Of a DNA stretch of 36,334 nucleotides, positions 16,639 to 23,039 are shown piece after piece; position 1 is the first letter of the stretch, and every line of letters begins with the position of its first letter. The position numbers and the translations under genes are program-made. The notes under the pieces were generated by a model, which searched no databases, was not told the origin of the DNA, and saw nothing but the letters and a program-made list of their open reading frames with translations. Origin of the DNA: a virus; IMG/VR virus record IMGVR_UViG_3300042397_000441, positions 1-36,334 of that record. One strand, written 5' to 3'.

Positions 16639-16944
16639 ATGGCAGCTAAAAAAGACGTTAATGTAAGTGCTAATCCTCTCCCGATTAGCTTTCGTGAATT
16701 TTCACGCGATCCAATAAAAGGAACTATGTTTCTAGTTATCATAGGTATAACTGTACTTTATGTTGACATTAGGGGCAATTTCAACAATCAGATAGACTCT
16801 CAGGATGCTAGGATTACTAACCTTGAGTTTAAGGATAGCCTAAAGACTCAGGCTTTAATTGAGTGTAAAACAGCATTAAGTTCTACTACAACTAAGCTTG
16901 AAACCTTAGATGCTTTAGGAGCTATTAAATCATCAGTTAAATAA
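16639..16944 (+). CDS. Membrane protein with periplasmic coiled coil (spanin-like topology)
   Basis: 101 residues. A cytoplasmic basic N-terminus (about 30 residues) is followed by a membrane helix (GTMFLVIIGITVLYVDI, about 29-45), then a periplasmic helical, heptad-like part (NNQIDSQDARITNLEFKDSLKTQALIECKTAL) with one Cys. This is the topology of inner-membrane spanins such as Rz, although sequence similarity to Rz is not evident. It lies in a row of small membrane genes before holin and endolysin candidates. Confidence 0.6.
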   Translation: MAAKKDVNVSANPLPISFREFSRDPIKGTMFLVIIGITVLYVDIRGNFNNQIDSQDARITNLEFKDSLKTQALIECKTALSSTTTKLETLDALGAIKSSVK

Positions 16945-16950
16945 AAGGCA

Positions 16951-17295
16951 ATGAAATCTATTCTTTTGATATTTGGTTTTATAACAGTTACAGCAACTAC
17001 TATAAATGTTACAGCTAAAAAAGAAGATAAGGCAGTAACTGAAGATAAGGAGTTCGAGCAATTTATGACTGAGTTTAATAGCACAATGACTAAAAACAAA
17101 GCTGTTCAAGTTAAAGCTGATCAGGCTAAAGAAGCTATAGTAACGTCTACCGTTAGTAAGTTCGCTGAAATTAAGCAAGAGATAACCACACTAAAAACCG
17201 AACTAAATGAAGTTAAAGCAACTTTGGATAGTGTTAGCAATGATACTGCTGTCAGTTTCAAGCTACTCCCAATATCCCACTACAAAAAAGATTAA
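16951..17295 (+). CDS. Exported coiled-coil protein, lysis region
   Basis: 114 residues. A signal-like N-terminus (ILLIFGFITVTATTINVTA) is followed by a charged helical coil: KEDKAVTEDKEFEQFMTEF, QVKADQAKEAIVTSTVSKFAEIKQEITTLKTELNEVKATLDS. No second membrane segment. Its last 89 bases also encode the start and signal peptide of the next gene in another frame, an arrangement like nested spanin genes. I do not recognise a family; a role in envelope disruption is inference from context and topology. Confidence 0.65.
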   Translation: MKSILLIFGFITVTATTINVTAKKEDKAVTEDKEFEQFMTEFNSTMTKNKAVQVKADQAKEAIVTSTVSKFAEIKQEITTLKTELNEVKATLDSVSNDTAVSFKLLPISHYKKD

Positions 17296-17602
17296 GGGTG
17301 ATTCTGTTGTTATAATGACCATTGGTCAAGCAGACACTATTAACAAATTATATAAGTCCTATAACGATACAATAATCGCTTATAAGGACTCGTTATCACT
17401 TAAAAACAATTTATATGTTACAACAAATAGTAAACTACGCAGTAAAGAAGATTCAGTCAATATTTACAGATTTCATATCCAAAATATTAAATCTAGTACA
17501 GGAATTGATCCAGACTTTAAAGAAAAGTTTGAACAAGAACAAGGTATAAATAGATTATGGACATTACTATTGTTTGTAGCATTAGCATTAATAAAAATAT
17601 AA
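17207..17602 (+). CDS. Secreted protein with C-terminal membrane helix, overlapping spanin-like gene
   Basis: 131 residues. The start lies inside the previous gene in a different frame, and is supported by a clean signal peptide (MKLKQLWIVLAMILLSVSSYSQ) with a Bacteroidota-style SYSQ cleavage end. The mature part is helical (NKLYKSYNDTIIAYKDSLSL, RSKEDSVNIYRFHIQNI) and ends with a membrane helix LWTLLLFVALALIKI. A signal plus a C-terminal tail anchor predicts a periplasmic protein held in a membrane. Together with the upstream coil protein it may form the envelope-breaking pair of the lysis module. The overlap is 89 bp. Confidence 0.65.
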   Translation: MKLKQLWIVLAMILLSVSSYSQYPTTKKIKGDSVVIMTIGQADTINKLYKSYNDTIIAYKDSLSLKNNLYVTTNSKLRSKEDSVNIYRFHIQNIKSSTGIDPDFKEKFEQEQGINRLWTLLLFVALALIKI

Positions 17603-17606
17603 TAAT

Positions 17607-17822
17607 ATGAAACAGTTTTTCCAAGAAGATAATGGTAGATTTAGTATGAAGCGTTTATGTGGGTTGTTATGCGTTTTAGCATTATGTATTACTATGTACC
17701 ATAACCAATTTAGTGAACAACATTTTGCCCCAAGTTCAATTCTTGTAGAATCAGTAGCTTTGTTAGCATTCGGTTGCTTAGGTTTAACCTCAGTAGAGAA
17801 AATATTTAAGAAAGATGCCTAA
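17607..17822 (+). CDS. Putative holin
   Basis: 71 residues. Starts MKQFFQEDNGRFSMKRLCGLL, the GRFSMKR layout common in two-helix holins of Bacteroidota phages. Two hydrophobic segments follow: LCGLLCVLALCITMY (about 17-31) and SILVESVALLAFGCLGL (about 44-60), with a short basic tail. It lies two genes upstream of the M15 endolysin. By family knowledge it would permeabilise the inner membrane at the lysis time. Its end overlaps the start of a 28-residue membrane peptide. Confidence 0.7.
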   Translation: MKQFFQEDNGRFSMKRLCGLLCVLALCITMYHNQFSEQHFAPSSILVESVALLAFGCLGLTSVEKIFKKDA

Positions 17823-17901
17823 GAACGAAAAGATAATTTTAACACTTGGCTTCCTATTATGGTTGCTAGGATTAGCATATTTTGTAAATCAAATAATTTA
17901 G
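17815..17901 (+). CDS. 28-residue membrane peptide between holin and endolysin
   Basis: The frame starts ATG CCT AAG at 17815, overlapping the last 8 bases of the holin gene, and stops one base before the endolysin ATG. It encodes a basic start (MPKNEK), one hydrophobic helix (IILTLGFLLWLLGLAYFV) and NQII. The tight packing and clear membrane helix support a real gene despite its size. It might modulate the holin (antiholin-like) or help lysis; no family is recognised. Confidence 0.6.
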   Translation: MPKNEKIILTLGFLLWLLGLAYFVNQII

Positions 17902-17902
17902 T

Positions 17903-18388
17903 ATGAAGCTTACCGCCCATTTTTCACTTATAGAGTTTACTCGTAGTGAATCAGCAAAAAGACATGGAGTATCTAACGAGCCAACTCCTGAACACATTGA
18001 AAACATTAAAGTACTATGTGAAAAAGTATTAGAACCAATCAGAATGAAGTTTGGTCCTATTACGTTATCTAGTGGTTACAGGTCAAAGATGCTTAATCAC
18101 TTCATAGGTGGTGCGTTAAAATCAGATCATAGTTTTGGTTGTGCGGCAGATATAGACCAAGATGGTTCAGGTAGCACATATTCAAACAATGATATATTTC
18201 ACTATATCAAAGACAATCTTAAGTTTAAGCAGTTAATAGCAGAGTTTCCAAAGGATGGTAAATTAGGATGGGTTCATGTAGCTTATGATGCTAATAATCT
18301 AAAGCAAGAAATATTGATTGCTAAAGATAAAACAGGCGGAAGAACTAACTATGTTACTTATAAGGGTAACGAGAAGTTAGTAAAATAA
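17903..18388 (+). CDS. Endolysin, peptidase M15 family
   Basis: 161 residues. A Peptidase_M15_3-type D,D- or L,D-peptidase. The start FSLIEFTRSESAKRHGV is the usual opening of this family. SSGYRSKMLNHFIGG precedes the zinc site. Candidate ligands are His76 and Asp83 (SDHSFGCAADID) and His125 in the WVHVAYD strand. It should cut peptide cross-links of host peptidoglycan. No signal peptide, so release depends on the nearby holin. The C-terminal 30 residues (KTGGRTNYVTYKGNEKLVK) are basic and may bind the wall. Confidence 0.9.
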   Translation: MKLTAHFSLIEFTRSESAKRHGVSNEPTPEHIENIKVLCEKVLEPIRMKFGPITLSSGYRSKMLNHFIGGALKSDHSFGCAADIDQDGSGSTYSNNDIFHYIKDNLKFKQLIAEFPKDGKLGWVHVAYDANNLKQEILIAKDKTGGRTNYVTYKGNEKLVK

Positions 18389-18410
18389 ACCAAAACCAAA
18401 ACCACATATA

Positions 18411-19115
18411 ATGAGCAAGAAAAATGTCCTAGTAATAGGCGACACTCATGAACCATTCTGTCATCCAGGCTATAAAGCTTTTTGCTATGAAGTAGCGAAT
18501 AAGTTTCAATGTTCTGAGGTAGTACATATTGGAGATGAAGTTGACAATCATGCCATCAGTTATCACGAATCTAAACCTGACGGACATGGAGCAGGTAGAG
18601 AAGCAGACTTAGCACAAGCTGCTATGTACAAATGGTACAAACAATTCCCTAATGTAAAAGTATGTATTGGTAACCACTCAGCCCTTCATAAAAGAAAGGC
18701 TCAAACAAGCGGTTTACCAGAACGTTTCATTAAGTCCTATGAACAAGCTTGGGATGCTCCTAAAGGTTGGAAATGGGCTTTAGAATGGGAAATAGACAGT
18801 GTTCTATACACTCATGGTACAGGGTCATCAGGACAAGCAGGTGCAATCAATAGAGCAAGAGATGCTCGACAATCAACAGTAATAGGTCATATACATAGCT
18901 TTGGAGGTGTTCTTTATAGCTCATCAGACAAGGATATGATATTCGGTATGAATGTAGGCTGTGGTATCGATATTGATGCCTACGCTATGGAGTATTCACG
19001 ACCTTTCCCCAAAAGACCCACATTAGGCTGTGGAGTTGTTCTAGATGGCGGAAGAGTTGCTATATTTGTTCCGATGCCTCTAGGCAGTAAGATTATTAGG
19101 TTGCCAAGAAAGTAA
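18411..19115 (+). CDS. Calcineurin-like metallophosphoesterase
   Basis: 234 residues. All main motifs of the fold are visible: GDTH (D11, H13), GDEVDNH (D42), GNHS (N88, H89), TH (H135) and GHIH (H160, H162). It is a two-metal phosphoesterase. Such enzymes occur in many phages, with proposed nuclease or phosphatase roles that remain poorly tested. It is the last gene before a strong terminator at 19140 and shares the rightward direction with the lysis genes, so it is probably expressed late. The exact substrate is not readable from sequence. Confidence 0.85.
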   Translation: MSKKNVLVIGDTHEPFCHPGYKAFCYEVANKFQCSEVVHIGDEVDNHAISYHESKPDGHGAGREADLAQAAMYKWYKQFPNVKVCIGNHSALHKRKAQTSGLPERFIKSYEQAWDAPKGWKWALEWEIDSVLYTHGTGSSGQAGAINRARDARQSTVIGHIHSFGGVLYSSSDKDMIFGMNVGCGIDIDAYAMEYSRPFPKRPTLGCGVVLDGGRVAIFVPMPLGSKIIRLPRK

Positions 19116-19139
19116 CTATAGTCTAGTAAATATAAAGAA

Positions 19140-19183
19140 AGTGTGTATTACATTGGTTTACAATGCAGTATGCACTTTTTATT
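19140..19183 (+). terminator. Strong terminator after the phosphoesterase
   Basis: A 16-position stem (19140-19155 with 19161-19176) has three G-U pairs and one mismatch and a 5-nt loop GTTTA. It is followed by TTTTATTT. It ends the main late operon. Confidence 0.8.
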
Positions 19184-19201
19184 TCCATTAGAATTAAATC
19201 G

Positions 19202-19209
19202 TAAATTTG
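19202..19209 (+). promoter_or_regulatory. -7 promoter element of the two-gene terminal cassette
   Basis: TAAATTTG, with the GT that follows, matches the late elements. The first ATG begins only 2 nt after it, so the transcript would be leaderless or start inside the first frame; another in-frame ATG lies at 19247. Confidence 0.55.
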
Positions 19210-19210
19210 T

Positions 19211-19372
19211 ATGAACAGAGAAGTAGACGTTAAGATTAACCAATTGATGAAAGAAAAGACTCATTTAGAAGCTAGGCTTGAGTTGATTGTTAGGGAATTA
19301 CGACTTACTGTACTTAAAAATAGTATCACAAATGTTAATGCACATCATACAACTGACCGAAGAGGAAGATGA
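19211..19372 (+). CDS. Small helical protein, first gene of a terminator-bounded cassette
   Basis: 53 residues if started at ATG 19211: a charged helix (NREVDVKINQLMKEKTHLEA, RLELIVRELRLTVLK) and a basic tail ending DRRGR. It is likely a coiled coil. The ATG lies almost on top of the promoter's -7 element, so the true start may be the in-frame ATG at 19247, giving 41 residues. It overlaps the next gene in another frame. No family recognised. Confidence 0.5.
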   Translation: MNREVDVKINQLMKEKTHLEARLELIVRELRLTVLKNSITNVNAHHTTDRRGR

Positions 19373-19604
19373 AAGCTATGATTTCCAGGATAACTCTGAG
19401 GAATCAGATGCTTATATCAACATCTATCAGGTGGCGAGTGTAACGGCTGATGAAGAAAATAGTGATAGGTGTTTTGTATATATGTCTAATGAGGATTACT
19501 TCTATGTAAACGAATCAATGGATAGTTTTACAGCAAGGTATCAAGCAGTCCTTTACGGATCAGTATTGACAAAGTTTTATGACACTAGAAATAGTCATAA
19601 TTAA
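19338..19604 (+). CDS. Acidic FlbD-like small protein
   Basis: 88 residues from ATG 19338 (an alternative ATG is at 19332; an upstream TTG start is less likely). MHIIQLTEEEDESYDF is followed by an acidic stretch, then INIYQVASVTADEENSDRCFVYMSNEDYFYVNESMDSFTARYQA. The pattern of a first strand, an I-x-x-I/V segment, then a strand and YxVxES before a helix resembles the small FlbD-like fold found in many phages with unknown function. It has no membrane part. It forms a promoter-driven unit with the 53-residue gene, between two terminators. Confidence 0.6.
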   Translation: MHIIQLTEEEDESYDFQDNSEESDAYINIYQVASVTADEENSDRCFVYMSNEDYFYVNESMDSFTARYQAVLYGSVLTKFYDTRNSHN

Positions 19605-19647
19605 AATAGCTCTCATGTGTGGTGTGTGATTGTGTGTAGTTTTGGTT

Positions 19648-19676
19648 AACCCTCAGGTAAAATCTGGGGGTTTTTT
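19648..19676 (+). terminator. Terminator of the rightward block
   Basis: AACCCTCAG (19648-19656) pairs with CTGGGGGTT (19664-19672) over 9 bp with one G-U pair. The T-tract 19671-19676 follows. Confidence 0.85.
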
Positions 19677-19724
19677 ATGTGTCAAAAAACGCACTATTTG
19701 ATATATGTTTAGTTTATATAAGTC

Positions 19725-19756
19725 AAAAAAAGACCCCACTATGAATAGCAGGGTCT
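19725..19756 (-). terminator. Terminator of the leftward block
   Basis: On the minus strand AGACCC (from 19756) pairs with GGGTCT (ending 19731), with an inner CTAT/ATAG stem, followed by a run of seven T (19725-19731). It faces the rightward terminator 50 bp away and closes the convergent junction. Confidence 0.8.
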
Positions 19757-19782
19757 AACTATTAAACTACAAACAAAACATA

Positions 19783-19971
19783 CTACTTTTTGTTATACTG
19801 ATTAGCTCCGTAACCTATAGTTACTGCAACAGATATAACGTATAATGCTCTTTCATACCATTCCCACATTGTTGGGTTATACTTATTTATGATAAAAGCG
19901 AACGGTAGATACAAACCTACTAATAAAAGTGATAAGTTAATTAAAATATCTCTGTAAATTTTTGAGTTCAT
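19783..19971 (-). CDS. Small two-helix membrane protein
   Basis: 62 residues: MNSKIYRD, a membrane helix (ILINLSLLLVGLYLPFAFII), a polar NKYNPTMWEWYERA loop, then a second helix (LYVISVAVTIGYGA) and a short basic tail. It is the last gene of the leftward operon, just before its terminator. No family recognised; the two-helix layout with a loop is holin- or superinfection-exclusion-like, but nothing decides this. Confidence 0.6.
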   Translation of the reverse strand: MNSKIYRDILINLSLLLVGLYLPFAFIINKYNPTMWEWYERALYVISVAVTIGYGANQYNKK

Positions 19972-19973
19972 AA

Positions 19974-20228
19974 CTAGAAGGGTAATTTTTTATCTGTTGG
20001 TTTATAATCACCTGCTTTAAATGTGTCCATTTCACAATAGAAATCACTTTGTTCAGGTCCTGCGTTCTTTTTGTCTTTGATAAGGATAGAACACCATCCT
20101 TTGTTAGATGCTGCGAACTCATTTAGTTTCTTTAAGTCCTCTGGACCGAATGATACTTTTCTGAATGATCCGTAAGCTGATCTAAGTGTGAAACATCTTC
20201 CTAAGAAGTTCTCTTTTTGTGTTGCCAT
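19974..20228 (-). CDS. Unknown 84-residue protein in the replication operon
   Basis: Soluble: NFLGRCFTLRSAYGSFRKVSFGPEDLKKLNEFAASNKGWCSILIKDKKNAGPEQSDFYCEMDTF, then a lysine- and proline-rich tail ending KKLPF. The GWCSILIKDKKN strand and the SFGPEDLKKLNEFA helix suggest a small alpha/beta domain. The terminal LPF recalls the protein-binding tip of SSB proteins, but the acidic residues of that tip are missing. It lies two bases upstream of the membrane gene. Role unknown. Confidence 0.6.
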   Translation of the reverse strand: MATQKENFLGRCFTLRSAYGSFRKVSFGPEDLKKLNEFAASNKGWCSILIKDKKNAGPEQSDFYCEMDTFKAGDYKPTDKKLPF

Positions 20229-20243
20229 GATATTTGTTTTGGT

Positions 20244-20453
20244 TTATAAACTCTTTTTTAATTGCTCTTTTAATTTAGTAAGATATAGACTAAAGTCTAA
20301 TGCCTCTTCTATAGCGTGTTCAATCCATTGTTCTGTTATTAGGTCGTTTCTGTCAAGGTCAGTTCCGTACTTTTCAAAACCAATCCTTGCTCTATCTTTT
20401 AAACGATTAATAACATTCTCAACGACTGAATCGTATTCATAGTTATTCTGCAT
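20244..20453 (-). CDS. MazG-like small nucleotide-metabolism protein candidate
   Basis: 69 residues: VINRLKDRARIGFEKYGTDLDRNDLITEQWIEHAIEEALDFSLYLTKL. The R-x-x-x-G-x-x-KYGT-x-LDRNDL segment followed by EH-x-x-EEALD-x-x-x-YL is widespread in phage proteins of the MazG-like / dNTP pyrophosphohydrolase group, where the EEALD acidic residues bind metal. It is short compared with full MazG. It overlaps the upstream gene by 11 bp, so the two are likely coupled. Function inferred only from the motif. Confidence 0.6.
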   Translation of the reverse strand: MQNNYEYDSVVENVINRLKDRARIGFEKYGTDLDRNDLITEQWIEHAIEEALDFSLYLTKLKEQLKKSL

Positions 20454-20655
20454 ATCCTTTGTATTTTCTTACTTGTTCTTTAAGTTGTGCTCTCCATTTG
20501 ATGTCTACTGTGCCATCGTTTAAGATGTCTTCTACTAACTTAATAGTTTCAGCAGTTACAAACTTGCTTTCCTTAGGAACTACAGTAACCTTAACTTCTT
20601 TTGTAGTTGTCTTGGATACTTTTTCTGACTTGTTTTCTAACTCTAGATTTTCCAT
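20443..20655 (-). CDS. Unknown small charged protein
   Basis: 70 residues with a lysine- and glutamate-rich, probably disordered N-terminal half (ENLELENKSEKVSKTTTKEVKVTVV) and a helical C-terminal half (VTAETIKLVEDILNDGTVDIKWRAQLKEQVRKY). No motif recognised. It lies between the 34-residue basic frame and the MazG-like gene, in the same operon. Confidence 0.55.
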   Translation of the reverse strand: MENLELENKSEKVSKTTTKEVKVTVVPKESKFVTAETIKLVEDILNDGTVDIKWRAQLKEQVRKYKGYAE

Positions 20656-20666
20656 AATTGTTGTTT

Positions 20667-20771
20667 TTATCTACCTTGTCTTCGGTATTGTTTTACATTT
20701 TTGTCTTTAGGTCCGTTTCTTTTCTTTGCCTTACCCAACCTTCTCTTCCCAAAATTGACCTTTTTGGTCAT
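20667..20771 (-). CDS. Very basic 34-residue protein
   Basis: Starts ATG ACC AAA AAG at 20771 and stops TAA at 20667-20669. The protein is almost all K and R: KRRLGKAKKRNGPKDKNVKQY, then RRQGR. It overlaps the end of the nuclease gene by 41 bp in another frame. The fit between genes, the low chance of such composition and the short downstream gap support it, but no homologue is recognised. It may bind nucleic acid. Confidence 0.5.
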   Translation of the reverse strand: MTKKVNFGKRRLGKAKKRNGPKDKNVKQYRRQGR

Positions 20772-21111
20772 CCCAGATGCTGATTTTGCTTTCGCCATTG
20801 TCTAAAAATATTGTTAAATTAATTGTTCCGTCTGATACTTGTTGACATACAATAGATGTGCCACCGCACATACCTAAGTGAGTTAAGAACTCTATTTGTG
20901 ATACGCTTAGTCTATCACCTATAGCTTTAATCTCACAAGCAATGAATTGACCATAGTTCTTATGGTAACCAATGATGTCAGGTAAACCTTTCTTACCAAT
21001 GAAAGACCTTCCCTTAACTGCTAGGTTATTATTCCTCCATACTTCATAACCTAAACTATCTAAATATTCTAGCATCATCTTGGTTAAGTCACTTGCTGTT
21101 TTGTATGTCAT
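20731..21111 (-). CDS. VRR-NUC domain nuclease
   Basis: 126 residues. Typical of small phage VRR-NUC proteins: an N-terminal helix (ASDLTKMMLEYLDSLGYEVWRNN), then GLPDIIGYHKNYGQFIACEIKAIGDRLSVSQIEFL. The candidate catalytic set is D in GLPDIIG and E-x-K in CEIK, as in PDDEXK enzymes. It likely acts as a structure-specific nuclease in replication or recombination. It is downstream of the DnaB gene in the replication operon. A -7-like element TAATTTCG lies 5 bases upstream of its start. Confidence 0.8.
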   Translation of the reverse strand: MTYKTASDLTKMMLEYLDSLGYEVWRNNNLAVKGRSFIGKKGLPDIIGYHKNYGQFIACEIKAIGDRLSVSQIEFLTHLGMCGGTSIVCQQVSDGTINLTIFLDNGESKISIWDDQKGQFWEEKVG

Positions 21112-21130
21112 ATAAACGAAATTACATCAA

Positions 21131-21502
21131 TTAATCGAAACGTATCATCTCTACAGTTGGAACTTTTACATATCTTATGCCCTCAACTATCTTAGTTTTA
21201 CCCCATTTAAAGTGTCTTCTTGCCTTAATTCTAAGCATCTCAGCTCGTATAAAGTAGATTCTGTCCTTAAGGTCAAAGTTGATAGCAAAGAACTCTACTC
21301 TTGTATCTGCTATACCACTTGGCTTACCATTATTCTCATATTCAAGCCACATATATTTCTGCTTTAGGGCTTTTGGTTGTTGGATAACGAGGATTTTTGT
21401 GTTCCTAGCAAACAATAACAATGCCTGGTAAGTGCCATCTTTAGCCTTAGCTTGTTCTATGTCGAACTTACGAGTATTCTTATAGTTCCTATTTAAGTCC
21501 AC
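21131..21502 (-). CDS. Unknown protein, possible nuclease-fold domain
   Basis: 123 residues. KFDIEQAKAKDGTYQALLLFARNTKILVIQQPKALKQKYMWLEYENNGKPSGIADTRVEFFAINF, then a basic C-terminal half (IRAEMLRIKARRHFKWGK). The E-x-x-x-x-GKPSGIADT-x-x-x-F arrangement resembles phage proteins with a restriction-endonuclease-like fold (a lysine or glutamate strand followed by a T-x-x-D loop), but the acidic metal site is incomplete here (VEFF in place of AD). The first bases overlap the 69-residue HTH gene by 14 bp. Function open. Confidence 0.5.
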   Translation of the reverse strand: MDLNRNYKNTRKFDIEQAKAKDGTYQALLLFARNTKILVIQQPKALKQKYMWLEYENNGKPSGIADTRVEFFAINFDLKDRIYFIRAEMLRIKARRHFKWGKTKIVEGIRYVKVPTVEMIRFD

Positions 21503-21698
21503 TTCTTCTAGGTAGTTTTAGTTTCTTAGCGTAAAAGTATAGTGTTTTTGTTCCTACACCTATACCAACTGCTATATCTTTTAAGTCATGAAACCTAGCA
21601 GTATCATACCATGCTCTAGTTATAATACGTTGCTTCATGTTCTCAATGTTAAGGTCTTCTCCTTCTATTACTTCTACCTCGATAAATTTTTGCTTCAT
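21489..21698 (-). CDS. Small helix-turn-helix protein
   Basis: 69 residues. The C-terminal half (MKQRIITRAWYDTARFHDLKDIAVGIGVGTKTLYFYAKKLKLPRRSGLK) has the pattern of a trihelical HTH: a helix, then DIAVGIGVGTKTLYFYAKKL as the turn and recognition helix with a basic end. The N-terminal half is acidic (VEVIEGEDLNIENM). It may bind DNA and regulate the operon or aid replication. It sits four bases downstream of the helicase stop and overlaps the next gene by 14 bp. Confidence 0.6.
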   Translation of the reverse strand: MKQKFIEVEVIEGEDLNIENMKQRIITRAWYDTARFHDLKDIAVGIGVGTKTLYFYAKKLKLPRRSGLK

Positions 21699-21701
21699 AG
21701 T

Positions 21702-23039
21702 TTATAGTTTATAATCTTCAAATGTGGTTGTTTCTCCAATAAATCTAACTGCTAAGTTTCCTGTCTTGCCATGACGATTCTTCTCTACCTTAACAATCAC
21801 TAGGTCATCTGGATTGTACTCTTTACCACCAATCTCTACAGGCTCTTTCATTTCGTAATAAGATGGTCGCATTAACATTATTACTATGTCGCTATCTTGT
21901 TCGATACTACCTGATTCTCTAAGATCAGACAACATTGGTAGCTTATCAGCCCTTTCTTCTACCTTACGGCTTAACTGCGATAAAGCAATAATAGGTACTT
22001 CCAACTCTTTGGCTAAGGCTTTAAGGCTTCTGCTTATAAAACTTACTTCCTGCTCTCGGTTTTGGTTTTGTTTGCCTTGTCCACTCATAAGTTGAAGATA
22101 GTCTAGGAATATTACCTTAATACCATACTTCTGCTTAAGAATAGTAGCCTTAGCTCTGAGTTGTGAGATACTGATACCACCAGTATCCTCTATGTAGATG
22201 GGTGCTGTGATTATTTTGTCATCTGTCTTTAAAAGTAGCTTTCTTTCATAGTCATTCAAATTATTCGTTCTAAGGCGTTTTAAGGGCACTTGACTTGTTA
22301 TTGACTCTAACCTTTCAACAAGCTGTTCTGAGCTCATTTCGAGGCTAAAAATAGCCGTAGGAACGCTATTTAAGATAGCTAAGTGATAAACACTTGAAAG
22401 CATCATTGCTGTCTTACCTGCTCCTGGTCTAGCAGCTATAATACATAGGTCAGGTTTACACCATCCTGCTATAGTTTGATTTAGCTCTTGGAATCCTGTA
22501 TTAAATCCTAAAAGTTCGCCATTACTTGCTAAGTCCCTAGCAAAGTTGATAGCCATAACTACGTCAGTTATGCTTTTTTCATAGATATTGCCATATTCTT
22601 GGATAGATAATAGTTGGCTATTAAGGTCAGATAATAGGTCTAATGACTGACTATCGTTATCTAAGCATTGATTCTCAGCTATTCTAAGCACTTTATATGC
22701 TTCACGCTTCTTATACATCTCAATAACAATCTCAATATGGGTGTTTATGTGGGCTGTTGTAGTTACATTATCAGTTAACTTAGATAGGTAAAAAGCTCCA
22801 CCAACATCTTGGATGTCTTTGTCTTGGGAAAGTTTTTGAGCTACGGTAGTAAGGTCTATAGATATGTTACTATCATACATCTCCTTGATAGCGTTAAAGA
22901 TTTTTTGGTGCTTTAAATCGTAGAATATGTCAGTTTTTAGATGACCTATAACCAATGGGATAGTCCTTTTGTCTAAAAGCAATGCACCAAGTATGTTAGA
23001 TTCAATATCTAAAGCTTTTGGTAGGTTTATAGCTATCAT
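21702..23039 (-). CDS. dnaB: DnaB-like replicative helicase
   Basis: 445 residues, close to bacterial DnaB length. An N-terminal DnaB_N domain is visible (IESNILGALLLDKRTIPLVIG, then LTTVAQKLSQD, about 10-105), then a linker and the RecA-like C-terminal domain from about 180: GFNTGFQELNQTIAGW, Walker A ARPGAGKTA (near 205), a hydrophobic Walker B strand VIFLDYLQLMSG, and SRSLKALAKELEVPIIALSQLSRKVEERADKLPMLSDLRESGSIEQDSDIV. It unwinds DNA at the fork. It overlaps the upstream small gene by 4 bp and is in the same operon as the initiator candidate. Confidence 0.95.
   Translation of the reverse strand: MIAINLPKALDIESNILGALLLDKRTIPLVIGHLKTDIFYDLKHQKIFNAIKEMYDSNISIDLTTVAQKLSQDKDIQDVGGAFYLSKLTDNVTTTAHINTHIEIVIEMYKKREAYKVLRIAENQCLDNDSQSLDLLSDLNSQLLSIQEYGNIYEKSITDVVMAINFARDLASNGELLGFNTGFQELNQTIAGWCKPDLCIIAARPGAGKTAMMLSSVYHLAILNSVPTAIFSLEMSSEQLVERLESITSQVPLKRLRTNNLNDYERKLLLKTDDKIITAPIYIEDTGGISISQLRAKATILKQKYGIKVIFLDYLQLMSGQGKQNQNREQEVSFISRSLKALAKELEVPIIALSQLSRKVEERADKLPMLSDLRESGSIEQDSDIVIMLMRPSYYEMKEPVEIGGKEYNPDDLVIVKVEKNRHGKTGNLAVRFIGETTTFEDYKL

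Noticed and set aside
19287-19604. A TTG start for the acidic FlbD-like protein
   Set aside because: The ATGs at 19332/19338 are in the same frame and start the first strand of the fold (MHIIQLT).
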